Below, piece after piece: positions 36,847 to 48,689 of a DNA stretch of 64,000 nt. Numbering within the stretch: the first letter of the stretch is position 1; the number at the start of each line of letters is the position of its first letter. The translations under genes and the position numbers were made by a program. The notes beneath the pieces are model-generated. The model was not told the DNA's origin, searched no databases, and worked only from the letters and a program-made list of their open reading frames with translations. The DNA comes from Linnemannia hyalina (taxonomy: Eukaryota; Mortierellomycota; Mortierellomycetes; Mortierellales; Mortierellaceae), in NCBI GenBank assembly GCA_019671135.1, contig JAHRHY010000013.1, positions 620,001-684,000 on the forward strand, written 5' to 3'.

Positions 36847-39263
36847 TCTGTGGTTGTAAAGTGTTGTTGTTGTTGTAGGAATGAGTGAGGGAGAGTAAGA
36901 GGCGAAGGTGTTGTTGTTGTTGTGGTTTTTGTTATGGGAATAAGAAAGGAAATATGAGAGAGGGGAGAGAAGAGTGAACAAGATAAGCAAATGGCTAAGG
37001 AAGAGGAAAAAAAGGGGGGAGAGGGCGCTCCTTATATACCCAGGGGAGAAGTGCTTGTGGGAGTGGGCTGTCGGGCGCAAAAAAGGCTATTTTTACGCTG
37101 TTCCAACTCACACCCAGTCTTGGCCACAGGAACATCACACACACGTACGGTTTCTTGTACCCTTATTCATCCACATATCTCCATCGATACCCTTCGGGGC
37201 ATCTTTGTTCATGAGCTTCATTGTACGACGAATACACCCTTCCATCTCCCTTCATACTCTTTTTCAAAGACCTTTTCAATGTCCACATCCTCTCAATCTT
37301 GGGGTTATTTGTATGTTTGGAGTGAGTGAGAGTTTTTGTGAGTTGTATGTTTTGAATGCATCTGAGCACATCATCAAGCAACAGCAACAGTAGCGACAGC
37401 AGAAAACAATTGTTTCTCTGAACATCCTCGACTCCTCGTTCATGAGCACTTTTTTTTATTTTCGGGTGGGCGTGAAAGAAGGAAAAACAAAAGGGCGCAA
37501 AATGAGCATCACTAATCAGCGCCAGCGAAAAGGGGCGGTGTGAGTGCTCAGGCATACACAACGACAACTTTGCTAACAATTTATGTTTTGAATGCAATTT
37601 GTTTTTTAGTGTTGTCCCACTAAGACAGGGACCCTGGACATCATAAACCGAGGTACCCACACACCTCCACAGGGTTCCTCCTCCCTCTAAGCTTCTGTAA
37701 TTGATCTTTCACAAGGGTGGCAATTGAACAAAAAGAACAAATAGAACAGACGGAAGATATCAACAACGACAACCTCAACAGCAACATATGAATAATGACA
37801 AAGACAAAAAACAAATCATTTAAACATCAAAATATGCTACACCTTCCTCGCCTGGTTTGCATGGACGAGGAGAACTAGGGGTGGCGGTAAAGTGTAAACA
37901 ATTGAATAAGAAAGATGCACGCATGCACATCCCCTCTCCCACTTCCTCCCACTCCCTCCCAACGAAGCATAATTATGGATGACTGGACACACAGACTACA
38001 GAAATAAGGCTTAAAGGTGCACATATAAACAACAGCCGGTGTCCCCTGCCATTGACTATCGGAGAGAAAACGCATCCTTCCTAGTCGTTTGTCGTACTGT
38101 CGACCAAGGACCTTCCATAACCCGCCAATCATCATCAAATGCCAAGACTTTCGTCAACCCACTAAGAGTAAGGATATACATCCGCATACCCCTGCTGACC
38201 TTCTTTCGTGTTGAATGGAAGTGGCTGTCTCACTGCCCCTTGGGCATATCATCGCCTTTTCTCCTACTAGCGAGAGTGAACCCTTACTTGCTTTTAAATC
38301 CCAGAATGGATTCTATATCCTACAGCCTTCTCTTCGTTGGCTTTGTTTGTGCCATGTGGAGGATGAACGGTACATGGTGAACAAAAAAAGGCTCCTTCTC
38401 GTGGTTGTACTATTTCTTGAACACCGCCCCCCCTTCTCCCTTTCTTACAAACCTCACAGCTTTCAAATTCGAAGCTTCTCTTCCTTCCATCCACGTTAGC
38501 AAGGAATACTAAAAAAAAAAGGAGGGAAACTTTGTCTCCTTCAATTCTGGACATTCGCCCCTCCTCTACTTCTGTTTGTTCGCGCTAGGGCTGTGCTCCA
38601 GTTTCGAGTTACTATTTTTAGGTATGCATTGAGCGATGACGACGATTGCTCATGGTACGCTTAGGTTCTTCCCTTTTACCAATCCTTCTGATGGGAGAGG
38701 TACAGGAAACTTTGACCCGCGCAATATCTCAAAGCACTTGTGACAGAGACAAAAAAAAACAAAACGCAACGGCCATTTGACTCTGCCTCACTATCTCACT
38801 CACTCACCTTCTCATCCACCCTTCCCCTCTTCACTTTTTACTGTTGTTATCTAGAAAACACAATTCATGGTATCCTTTTCTTTATCTCGTGCCCGCTTTT
38901 GCATTTTTCTCGGTAACAAAAACAAAAGCCTGTGTGTGTGTCTCTCTCTCTTTCCTTCACAGGGTCACCGCCCTTTTTACCGCTTGAAAATCCTTTTTCC
39001 AAGCATCGCCTTTTTCTCGACAACTTGTTAATCCAAAGAGGAATGTGGCTGTTGTTCTCAAAATTCTTTCCTCTCTTGTGTTGTTTTGATAGTTTGTTTA
39101 TTCAGCATTGGCAGCAAAGAAATGCAAAGCGTGTTTAAACAGTAGAAAGTGTATGAAAAGAAAAGGAGAAAGCAATACTTCATAGCCACAGGATGAACAG
39201 GATGAACAGGTAGAAACAAAAAAAAAAAGGATAGCAATGATGCAAGGAAAGACGGTGAGGCCC
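36847..39263. other. Intergenic, no gene seen
   Basis: About 2.4 kb lies between the start of the DUF4203-like gene and the stop of the large F-box gene. It includes AC- and CT-rich stretches and scattered homopolymers. The left end should hold the DUF4203-like promoter; a CAA/GTT-type repeat lies in its 5' leader near 36,860-36,930. No coding region is supported. Confidence 0.55.
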
Positions 39264-42200
39264 TTAGTCCAAATGAACGCGTCCCCAGCCAAGGCAACGC
39301 TCGCCGCAACAGGAGTTCTCCCAGTATCGAAGCGACGTCTTTGCTGCTCCTCTTCCGCCTCCTCGAACATTTCCTCCGATACCGGTCACAGACGTAGTCA
39401 CCGCCAAAGTCCGTAATTGACCATCAAGATCACGATCGCCATCATCATAGCCTCTCTTGACGCCCTTGCCCTTGTCCTGTCGTCCCGTTTCCAACACCCC
39501 ATCAAGTCCTCCAATTCCAACCCAAGACGCTTTTGGGTGCTGGGATGAAAAGTCTGCCTTTCTTCCCTTCCCCTTGGGATCATCGTGGGCTCGCCCTTTG
39601 CCCTTTTGGTCTACAGGCGATCCAGCAGGAGTAGATCCGCCCGATGCAGTACCAGTTGGTCGTTTCAAGATTGACTTTAGCTTCTTTCGTGGGTGGGCCT
39701 CACCCTGGCCGACATGATCACCATCTCCCTCCTCCTCGTTGTTGACGTTGGGTGTCGGTAAGGCAATGACGGGTGGTGGTTCAGACAAACCCAAGTTGCC
39801 CTTCCAATTGGCACGACAGAGTCGATAATGTTGATAGTTTACATACACCTCCAACGAGTCCAATACCTTCATATTCTTGACTGCCTGCCGAAGCATCACA
39901 GGTGTTACATCATACTTTTCTGCCGCCGACAATGATCCCATCGCTGCCTGAACTCCCTGGCTTCCCTGATGGCTCGTCGTCTGGCCCAATGGACGGGTTT
40001 GTCCCATTGTCGGTCGAGCTTGTCGCTGTGCTCGCTGGCGCCGGCGGCGCAGTCGATCAGCCGCAATTTCTCCTCGCCGAAGGAACGACTCCATGTAGTC
40101 CATAGATGAATCAGAGTCCGTGTCGTCTCCACTTGACAGGACAGCAATATCCTCCTCAACCTCTTCTTCCTCGTCCTCGCCAGATTCGTCATCCACGTAG
40201 ATATACGGAGCATAAAGTTGCAGCATCGAATACCCCGTCTGACGAGGTCGCTGGGGGCAAAGCAATCGGACCTTCCATGTCTTGAGGTTGTTCTGAACAC
40301 GCTCTTTCATCGCAGTCATCGAATCCGCCTCAGGGACCTGGAAGCTGCTGGTCGTCAAATGCTCCAGCTGCCGTGGCACCATCTTCAGCATCCTGTTAAT
40401 ATATGCCTATTAGCGACAAGGTAAAGCAAACTTTGTGTCAGCAAGCAAACCAAGTAATAAGAAATATAGAGATATTGACCCAACAGAAAAGACGCGACTT
40501 ACCATCCAGCCTTTGATTTTGGTATCAGATTCATCGTGAATGACACATGGAACATGGTATGGTACTCCTCGAATATCCAATGTCGAGAGCGACTCTGGGT
40601 ACCATTGCTTCTCCTCGATAGACAATCCAGATCCGTCGCCTTCGGTCGCCGTCATTTCGTTGGGCTCCAAAGGATACGCAATCACTAGTTCCTGCAGCTG
40701 TGGGGGCACATCAAACGTCGATCCTGTGACAATGGACTTTGACAGGTCGAGTCGCGTCAAGTTGGCTGGCCACCACGACCGAACCTCGTCTTGCGCCAAA
40801 TCAAATCCACACCAAAGAGTTGTCGGTGACTGTACGGCTGTTGGATCATCTGCCTTCCACAAGGTGACCGCGTACCGGATATCCTTCCTGTCCAACCCAT
40901 GTCGGTTCTGCTCAAAGGTCTCAATTCGCAACTCCTGGAACCTCGGCTCATCCATCTCAAACGTAAAGTCTTGAATCTGGCCGGGGAGCTCAGGCATTAT
41001 CAGTGTCCTGCTGTAGGTCTTGGTCGTAACTCGACGGTGGTAGAGCTCACACGACGAACAGTAACGGAACAAGTCTCTCCATACTGGCTGCACAGCGTCG
41101 CATGGGTACACATAGACAAAGCGCGTCAGTTGACTCAGGGACTTTAGCGCAATCAAGAAAGTCTCGTCCGTGAAGAGTAGTTCCGAACACAAGGTTAGCG
41201 AAGTCAGATTCGACAAATGATGAAATCCATGATGCAAAACCCCACCGCTGACTATTTTCACAAAGCGGATGAAATTAAGGAATGAGTAAATATTCACATA
41301 TTGCGAGGACAGTCATACTCAATGCATCTTCAAAAAGCGCCATAACATGACATACTTCGAGGACATCGACTGATCTTGAGTGTCGTCAATGTGCGTGGAA
41401 GAGAGAGCAGTCTAGTCCAAGTTGAAATAACGGCGTGAGCATTGATTAATATCCGGAGGGTTGATATAGGACTTTTTGTCCGTGAAACAATTACGCAGCT
41501 TCTTACCCATTCAATCCAAAGTCCGCTGAGCTTGAAACGGAAAACTTGACGAGACCCTCGGGGGCGGCAGCGCGGAGCCAGTGATCAAGCATTGTCCCAA
41601 ATTGAGCGTTGCTCATTCGATATTGCGGCGATCTCGACGTGACATCAAACGATCCACCCCCCGGTCGTGGATTGGTTCCTGCATAGCTTGATGAAAGCGT
41701 AACATCTTCCTTTGGATCTGATGACCGGATTAGGTCTCCTTCAACAGAGAGCGAGCTGACAGAAGGAGGGAACGACCATGGGTTGACTCTTCTAGAGACC
41801 TCGCCTCCTGCACACGTCGAGCTTGATGCCTTTGATGTGGATCCAGTAGTAGTTTCTGTAGCATGGATAGGCAAAGAAAGTCGGTAGAACCCTTGAATTG
41901 GCACCGCGGTCTGCTTGACCAGTCGTCGACGTTCATTTTGTTCCTATACAAATGGAGGGAGTGGCGACTAAATAGTTAGAATGAATATTAATAAACAACA
42001 CTGTGCAGTACTGTTAGAACTTTGACTTACCCTTGTGGTCCTTGTGTGAATATAAGTGAACGATGGCTCCCAATCAACTGAGGTCGCCTGTGAAGGAGGG
42101 GTGGTTCTGGTAGGGGTTGAGAGCGACGATGAGGATGGTGTCATTGATGACGTAGCGTGTTGTGTAACATGCGAGAGTCGAGCCGACCGTCTCAAAGGAG

Positions 42201-43491
42201 GTCGCTGTTGCAGCTGCTGTTCGAGTAGACTTGGTTGCTGTCGCCGCAGTGGTGATTGAGGTCGAGGTATATTACTCCGACTGAGCGAGTTACTGTAGGC
42301 GTTTCGGATCGCCAAGGAAAGATGCGGGAGACGAGCGCCGCCAATTCTACCTTGAACCACTGTAGTCCTTGTCAATGTGACTGGTCTAGTTCGACGCCGC
42401 TCCTCGGTCTCCAAGAGCTTCACCATGGATTCATCTGAGCCAAGCTTGACATGGATTTCTCGGGCCATGAAAACGATAGTCTGGTTCCAGGAACGGCAAA
42501 CGAGGCGAAGTAAAGTCCGGTCCGGGTTCAAGTGCCAGTACAGAAGAGGATTGCCGATCCGGAGTCCATCGCCGTCGTCGGTCGCAGACATTTTTTTTCC
42601 AATCGGTTCCACAACCCATCCGAGAATCACGCACAAGACCTCTGTTGGGACCGTTTCAAATAGGTTCACGCGTGCACGAGCTCGCTCGCTGTTGTGAAAG
42701 GCAATCGAGCAGGCGATAGTCTCATCCGAGGCCTTTTTTCTCATCGAGCCTCTGCTGCCAGCCATGTTGGTGTCGGTGTTGGTGCTGGAACCTTGGGGAG
42801 TTGCTGAGAACGGCGTGGCCCGTGACGATGATGATGAAGATAAGGCAGAGCTTGTCGAGCGAGATCCTGAGCGCAAATTAGCCTCTTGGGCATACAGCTG
42901 ACGAATCGTCTCGTCGGTGTCCCTTGACTCTGATTCCCAGGACGCCAGCATCGCCTCGACATTGCCTATGCTTGCCAGCAGGTCGGTGAGAGGAGGGATG
43001 GCTAGCTGAGTTGAAAAAGACTGCTGGTCAGTGATTTCGGGAGCGCTCTGATGGCTCGTTCCCGAGCCTGTTTGTCCATGGGTCAGTCGGCGGGGAGATA
43101 AGGTTATGTTGTTCGAAGAGCTCGGAGTATTGACCACTGACGCCACCTCTGGCCTAATCCTGGCGTTAATGTTTCGAGGTCCTTGTGTTGCAGTAGGTGA
43201 CTGACGTTGGTTGTTTCCCCCTGTGGACCGTCCCTGAGAGGAGGAAGAAGAGGACTGCTGGTTGCGAGGAGAGCGGGTTGTTAGGCCTGAGAGTCTTTCG
43301 CGGTGCGGTGGATAAGGGGAGCTTGGTGGTCTGGGTGTTTGTGCTTGTCGCTGTGGACGTTGTTGTGGTGTTGTGGTGATGATGGGGATGTTGACTGAGA
43401 AGGGTGCTTGTGGGTGTGGTGTTGTTTGCTGTGAATGCGGAGTGGTTGGAGTGCGAGCAGACGCAGGAGATGGCCTTGCGCCTTTTGCCAT
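39264..43491 (-). CDS. Large F-box/LRR protein, putative SCF substrate receptor
   Basis: Five exons, 43491-42031, 41943-41507, 41411-41356, 41251-40503 and 40406-39264, join in phase to 1,281 aa. The first 270 residues are Ser/Pro/Gln-rich and disordered. An F-box-like helix set follows at about 276-345 (VNLFETVPTEVLCVILGWVV ... LLRLVCRSWNQTIV). Leucine-rich repeats come next (LPRTLTTLKISRC on the 56-nt third exon, HLSNLTSLTLCSE, NLTRLDLSKS, SLSTLDIRG). The C-terminal 300 residues are acidic, then Arg-rich, then Gly/Lys-rich. Such proteins bind Skp1 and present substrates to a Cullin-1 ubiquitin ligase. The last exon uses the AG at 40,407, not the nearer CAG at 40,391, which would stop early. 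It differs in architecture from the single-exon F-box genes that follow. Confidence 0.85.
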
Positions 43492-43759
43492 GGTTAAAAG
43501 CTGTCTGTCTGTTTGTGTGCAAATGGGGTTATGTCGACGGTAGTGGTTGCTGAGTAGCTGTTTCCGAGACGAAGAGTGTGGACACTTTTCAGTTGGACGG
43601 TTGCTGTGGAAATGTGCAGGGGTGGAATTGGGAGGTGTAAGAGAGAAGGAAGAAGAGACAGAAGAAAGCGAAATTGGCTAGGGCTAACAAGGTTTTGGTA
43701 CAAAAAGCGAATGATAAACCAGTCACTTTTTTTTTGTTCGTGCACGAAGAAGTGCGAAC

Positions 43760-43990
43760 AAGGTCGACTTGCACCGTCAAGCCAACCCCTTCAGTCTCCG
43801 GAGTCTCTGCCAAGCCTCACCAACCTCGACCAGAGCCTTGTACATCCACGACTCTCACGACATTGTCTTGTCGGACAACACAATCGCCAAGATGGACAAC
43901 CTGGATGCCCTCCATCTCAAGGCGTATGTATCCAACAGTCATGACGATCCTCTCGTTCTACTATCATTGCTATTGCCCAAACCATCCTAG
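43760..43990 (+). pseudogene. LRR-protein relic
   Basis: Leucine-rich text is readable only by changing frame: SLPSLTNLDQSL in one frame, then YIHDSHDIVLSDNTIAKMDNLDALHLKAY in the next, ending at a stop near 43,990. There is no start and no F-box. It lies between two divergent F-box genes and is probably the remains of another family member. The remaining sequence to 44,636 has no recognisable content apart from a GGAGGTGGAGGC repeat near 44,090-44,150. Confidence 0.4.
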
Positions 43991-44636
43991 ATTAGCAACT
44001 CGTATCATTCGACCTCGGAGTTTTGGAGAGAGAGAGCAGGGGCAGCAATAACAGCAGTAACAAGACGAGGAACTGTGGGAAGATGACGTGGTAGTGGAGG
44101 CGGAGGTGGAGGTGGAGGTGGCGGAACAAGCACAAGCAGAGGCAGAGGTGGAGGAGCAAGGATTCTCTCTTGTTCTGTCGCTGCTGCGACACTCCGAGAC
44201 CCTAGTCAAGATCTCCCCTTTCAACTGTTGTTCACTTGCAGGAGGGTATAGTGTGGTTGTCACGACTTGAGAGCCTGTAACGCCAAATCGCCTTGGTGGA
44301 CGACACTCCAGGGCTGCTTTGGCAAGTGGACCAAATGTCAGTTCCGGACGATCGGACGGTTGGAGCTGCCCTGTATGACCGAGTATTGGTCGAGGCTGTC
44401 GAACACCGACTTTTCTATCTCCAAGCGGAACTGTTTATTCGTCAGATGTTTGCCACCAAAGCGGACTTGTTCTTTCATCTTTTTGCCACTAGGACGTGTC
44501 AAAAAGTGCGGCGTGCCTTTTGCACCCATAAAGTACAACTTGGTACGCTCCTCAACTATCCTTTCCAATTATCTCTTTCAGTCTTCCTCTTTACCTCCCA
44601 CTTCTATTTCTCTTCCAAGCTTAACATCCCTCCGCC

Positions 44637-46448
44637 ATGATCTCCCCAGCATCCCAGTTCTTCTCGATTCCAGAACTTTTTCAAGCACTCGAACCCTTGC
44701 TGTCAACACCATCTGTCGTTGCACTTGCACAAGTCAATCACAAACTGAACGAGATCTACACCCCTCTCATCTACCAAACAATCTCCATTCGTTCAAAACC
44801 AGCGAAGAACGTCTTCGACTCTCTCGACTCCCTCGACATGAGCTTTCGATATGCACGCAAGATGACACTCAACGGGATCCTCTGTGGCCCATACTCTAGG
44901 AGCCTCAAGTCCTTCGAAGATCAGTACCACCACACCAGCCAACCCTGCAGTCCACCCATCGATACCCACCAGCAGCTTCCTCCCTCGCCGCCGCGGATGA
45001 GCAACTTGACACAACTCCAGAGCTACGGATCATATTTACGACAAGCCGACGCGACTTACACCCACGACTATTACAGCGGCGACTACCTGGCTCACCTCTG
45101 CCACATCCTACGATTTTGCCCACAGCTCGTCGATTTATCCATGCGCGACGTCCCGGTTCACAACGAGCAGGACATCCTTCTCATCACCAGGACTCTATCC
45201 GGGCTGGACTCGCTGAGAGACGTGAAATTGGACCTTCGTTTGTGCAGCAGGAGCACCCTTAGGAGCAAAGTCTTTTCGCCCATCTTTTTCGCGCTTCCCA
45301 GGGGATTAGAGACTTTGGACCTCACGCTGCAGAGCCAAATAAGTTCCGATGTACGGCCGGCGGCGAGTAATGAAGCTTCTAAAGTGACGGCAGAACAATC
45401 GAGACGACGCCAGGAACCACTTTGCAGGCTAAGGAGCTGGCTTGGGTTGGAAACAGCAAAACACGACTTGGAGTCAATTACCGCCTTTCTGAGCCACTGT
45501 CCGGAGCTCGAGCGACTACGTGTGCCCGAATACCTCTCGGAGGAGGATATACCGGAAATCGCCACCGTCATCACGACTTCCTGTCCAAAGTTGAAACACA
45601 TCCATCACTGGTACAGCGGACAGGACCCTCTAGCGGTCATGTTGACCACCCTTATAACCACCATGGCTCAGGACACGCTTGTGTCACTAGAGTACGGCGG
45701 AGCAGAGGACGAGAACCATAGACTCGGGACTTCCCTCCAACGACACTTTGGTTCTCTGAAGAGCATTATTATGCGGGTGTGTTATCACATGGAGAGCGCG
45801 ACCATTCAGACCATTCTTGCTGGTTGTCGGGAACTGGAGGAGCTGACGATTGAAGGCGGGTATGACCCGCACGAGATACGGTTGGCAGACGCTGTTGCTC
45901 AGCAGTGGGCCTCTACGAAGATTCGACGATTGGTCATCGAGATCAACATTGGAGACATTGAGGATCTCAGGAAGGAGACCTTCTATTCGCGACCACTCCC
46001 AATTGTTTTCAATGATACCACGGTGGACCGAATGCGACAGCTGAAGCGATTGTACCAGCAAATTGGATCGCTGCATGAGCTGGAGAATTTGGACCTGAGG
46101 ATCACGGTCCCTGCTGGTGCTATGGACGGGCAGGACAATTTCCTGTGCTATCGCAATGTTTCGTTTCCTGGTTTGATGGCGCTGGCTGATGAGGAGGCGG
46201 GGCGTCCAGGATATTTGCATCTGTTGGCTGGGCTAAAGAACTTGAGGACGCTTCAGGGTTCGTTTAGTGCGAACACCGAGGAGACCAAGTTGACGATCGA
46301 CCAGGATGTGTGCACCTGGATCCACCAGCATTGGCCTCGTATTGAAAAGATTGCGTTCTTCAGCCGGGGCACCACCCTGACAGCGCCCTTTCAATGGCTC
46401 GTGGACCAGCGCGCCAACATCCAAACACCCCTGGATTTATTTGAATAA
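44637..46448 (+). CDS. F-box/LRR protein, cluster member 1
   Basis: A single exon of 603 codons starts at ATG 44637 after a pyrimidine-rich leader. The F-box-like N-terminus (FFSIPELFQALEPLLSTPSVVALAQVNHKL, residues about 8-40) is followed by LRR-type repeats (HCPELERLRVPE, SCPKLKHIHHW, GCRELEELTIEG). It ends in the cluster's shared C-terminal block (FPGLMAL, RPGYLHLLAGLKNLRTLQGS, then HWPRIEKIAFF at about 570). It is predicted to act as an SCF ubiquitin-ligase adaptor; the target is unknown. The stop codon overlaps an AATAAA polyadenylation signal. It shares order and strand with the members at 46.8, 58.7 and 61.5 kb, implying tandem duplication. Confidence 0.85.
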   Translation: MISPASQFFSIPELFQALEPLLSTPSVVALAQVNHKLNEIYTPLIYQTISIRSKPAKNVFDSLDSLDMSFRYARKMTLNGILCGPYSRSLKSFEDQYHHTSQPCSPPIDTHQQLPPSPPRMSNLTQLQSYGSYLRQADATYTHDYYSGDYLAHLCHILRFCPQLVDLSMRDVPVHNEQDILLITRTLSGLDSLRDVKLDLRLCSRSTLRSKVFSPIFFALPRGLETLDLTLQSQISSDVRPAASNEASKVTAEQSRRRQEPLCRLRSWLGLETAKHDLESITAFLSHCPELERLRVPEYLSEEDIPEIATVITTSCPKLKHIHHWYSGQDPLAVMLTTLITTMAQDTLVSLEYGGAEDENHRLGTSLQRHFGSLKSIIMRVCYHMESATIQTILAGCRELEELTIEGGYDPHEIRLADAVAQQWASTKIRRLVIEINIGDIEDLRKETFYSRPLPIVFNDTTVDRMRQLKRLYQQIGSLHELENLDLRITVPAGAMDGQDNFLCYRNVSFPGLMALADEEAGRPGYLHLLAGLKNLRTLQGSFSANTEETKLTIDQDVCTWIHQHWPRIEKIAFFSRGTTLTAPFQWLVDQRANIQTPLDLFE

Positions 46449-46577
46449 ATAGATATGCATTTATGGCTGAATCCTTTCTGGCGCGTTGTACGCCACCAAA
46501 TCCATCTCTCTTGACACTTGGAACCCACAAAAAGAAAAAGACGACAGACACATTTGCACTCTCTCCCCTTTTGAAGA

Positions 46578-46601
46578 CACACACACACACACACACACAC
46601 A
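46578..46601. repeat. (CA)12 microsatellite
   Basis: About twelve ACAC dinucleotides lie between F-box genes 1 and 2, in the 3' flank of the first. No function is visible. Confidence 0.95.
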
Positions 46602-46827
46602 CTATTTTCTCCTCCCTCTAATCCCTCGTCTCTGTCCTCACCATCACCACCGGTTCACTGAAAGCCACGCCAAACTCCAACGGCAATCAATAGGAATAAG
46701 CGCAAAATAAAAAAAAAAACTTTCTTTCTCCTTCTCATTCTTAGCTCCTCCTCCTAACCTCTTCTCCCATTCAATCTTTTCATTCCATCTTTTCATTTCA
46801 CTCATCAAACACATCACCACCACCAAC

Positions 46828-48453
46828 ATGGTGTCTGCTGTCGCCCGATTCTGGGATCTACCCGAGCTCGTCGAGATGGTCCTCTCCTTCTCTACAAGTC
46901 AATCCATCGCCAGGCTCATGAGGACCAACAGGTCACTTTACAGGAGCGGCCCCACAGTCCTCTACCACACTCTCAATAGCTTCCACACTTGGCGAATGTT
47001 CTCTGGCTCGGCGGGTATCAGGGGCCTCATTAAGCACGCCGAACTCGTCCGTTCCATTTCCTTGGCTAGAGAGTTCTGTCTCCGCTTTATCGTCGGTACC
47101 TCTTCTAACTCTTCTGAAGCGTCATCGTCTCCTCGAGTTGCCACTGTCTTTCCGCACTTACCGAACCTGACGTCCTTCACCTGCGAATTGGAGCGTTCGT
47201 ATGGTTTCTCGCACTCCCAGTCCGAGGCTGCCATCGAGAAGGACGCTTTCCCGAAGTCGATTGCTCGCGCCCTTCAAGGATGCCCCCGGCTTGTTAGCCT
47301 GCAGCTGGGCCAGTTATTCATCGACGACGAGGAGTTCATTGACTCTCTCTGTAAGAGCTTTAGTGGACTTAAGATGCTGGACGCGATTGACTTGAACCTT
47401 CTGATTCCCAAAGTTGGTCTAAGTGACGAGGTTGTGGCCAAGTTGTTCTTCAGCCTCCCACAATCAATTAAGAAGGCGAGCATTGTTGTTACCTCTCGAT
47501 ACGGCACGAGCGATAGGGCCACGAATGATGACAAGTCCCCACCCACTTCCCCTAGGCGAAAGGAGCCTCTCAGCAAGTTGACGAGTTTACGTGCTCAGTT
47601 TCCAGGTGGTTTCGACGCCGATACGGTTCTTGCCATGATGGACCATTGCCCCGAGATCGTTACCCTAGAGGTCCCTGTTCTCGAACGCGGCCAGGATGAG
47701 GACTATGTCTCCCAGCACATTGTCGATTGCTGCCCCAAGTTGGCGGATCTCTCCATCCACTTTGACGACAACTGCGATGTCTCCACGTCGCTGATGACCG
47801 ATATTATCAAGAACATGCCGGAAAATACGCTCCAGTCGATTTATGTTGAGGGGTACCATGACCACAACACAGATTTGGCAGACTCGCTCCACAGACACTT
47901 TGACTCGCTGATCAGGATCGAGTTTGAGGAGACCCGTCATTTTGACGGATACTTTCTTGAGACCATTCTCCACGGATGCCAGGTGTTGGAGGTACTCAAC
48001 GTCGACGGCAGGAGGGTGGAGTGTTTCGAGGTGCCGTTGAAGGATATCTTGCGCTACAAGTGGGTCTCACAGTCACTCCGGTACCTCCAGTTTGCGGTCA
48101 AGTTTCCCAACATGCGCGAGCTCGATGCGATGGAAGTTCCCAGCGGGTCCAAGGCCATGTCAAAATCGGGGGTCATCACGGAGGCACAAAAGAAAGGCAA
48201 TACTTCCTTGGGAAAGCTGTACCGCAAGATCCGATTCCTGAAGAGCCTCGAGAATCTTCAATTGCAGCTATCGCTCGAGGATTGGGAGGAGAGCTTGATG
48301 TTTACGTCGTCGGGGCCTGGGTTCTTATATGGAGGCGAGGTCAAGTCGGGCCGGCCGCTCTCCTATCATCGGTTCGAGACGCTGAAGGAGCTCAAGACGA
48401 ATACTATGTATGGTTGGGGATCGGATAGCGATGACTATGCTTCTTCTCATTGA
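46828..48453 (+). CDS. F-box/LRR protein, cluster member 2
   Basis: A single exon of 541 codons has its start in context CACCAACATGG. The N-terminal F-box reads FWDLPELVEMVLSFSTSQSIARLMRTNRSL. LRR-like segments follow (GCPRLVSLQLGQL, HCPEIVTLEVPVL, CCPKLADLSIHF, GCQVLEVLNVDG). The C-terminal block is divergent and lacks the WP-x-LE ending of the other members, so it may be shortened. A close relative of its C-terminal region (EWASQVL...SLTGTLYRRL) survives in the relic at 57.3-58.4 kb. It is convergent with the XPG-Fanzor gene, with only 236 bp between the stops. Confidence 0.85.
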   Translation: MVSAVARFWDLPELVEMVLSFSTSQSIARLMRTNRSLYRSGPTVLYHTLNSFHTWRMFSGSAGIRGLIKHAELVRSISLAREFCLRFIVGTSSNSSEASSSPRVATVFPHLPNLTSFTCELERSYGFSHSQSEAAIEKDAFPKSIARALQGCPRLVSLQLGQLFIDDEEFIDSLCKSFSGLKMLDAIDLNLLIPKVGLSDEVVAKLFFSLPQSIKKASIVVTSRYGTSDRATNDDKSPPTSPRRKEPLSKLTSLRAQFPGGFDADTVLAMMDHCPEIVTLEVPVLERGQDEDYVSQHIVDCCPKLADLSIHFDDNCDVSTSLMTDIIKNMPENTLQSIYVEGYHDHNTDLADSLHRHFDSLIRIEFEETRHFDGYFLETILHGCQVLEVLNVDGRRVECFEVPLKDILRYKWVSQSLRYLQFAVKFPNMRELDAMEVPSGSKAMSKSGVITEAQKKGNTSLGKLYRKIRFLKSLENLQLQLSLEDWEESLMFTSSGPGFLYGGEVKSGRPLSYHRFETLKELKTNTMYGWGSDSDDYASSH

Positions 48454-48634
48454 ACTTTTATTTATGTTGTAAATAAAGCAAACTCTGAAATTTTTCGTAT
48501 GCGTGAGTGGATTTTAACAAACGCCATTTATTTTCATTCCTCCTCTACTCCCTCCTCACTCCATCTTCTCCTCCATCTCCTCCACTCCTCCTCCCCCTTT
48601 TTCCCCCCCTTCCAATAAAACAAGTTTCTTTGCC

Positions 48635-48660
48635 TATCCCTTAATCCGTAGAAGGGGATA
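48635..48660 (-). other. Hairpin just 3' of the Fanzor stop (candidate guide-RNA end)
   Basis: The sequence reads TATCCCTT, a 9-nt loop, then AAGGGGATA: an eight-pair stem with one bulged G. In the Fanzor sense it starts 30 nt after the stop codon. A second short symmetric motif (CTATAG, 7 nt, CTATAG) lies between it and the stop. In TnpB and Fanzor systems the guide RNA is encoded at or just beyond the 3' end of the nuclease gene, so this is a positional candidate only. A transcription-end hairpin is the simpler alternative. Confidence 0.4.
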
Positions 48661-48689
48661 ATGTAAACTATAGTTTCTATCTATAGAGG

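Noticed and set aside
40380..40406. Acceptor CAG at about 40,391 for the last exon of the large F-box gene
   Set aside because: It leads to a stop after about 20 codons in the required phase; the AG at 40,407 keeps the long frame open.
44290..44560. Coding-looking stretch with DDTPGLLWQVDQMSVPDD and LFYLQAELFIRQMFATKAD
   Set aside because: No start, no family resemblance and no exon partner; it may be a relic, but I cannot support a gene.
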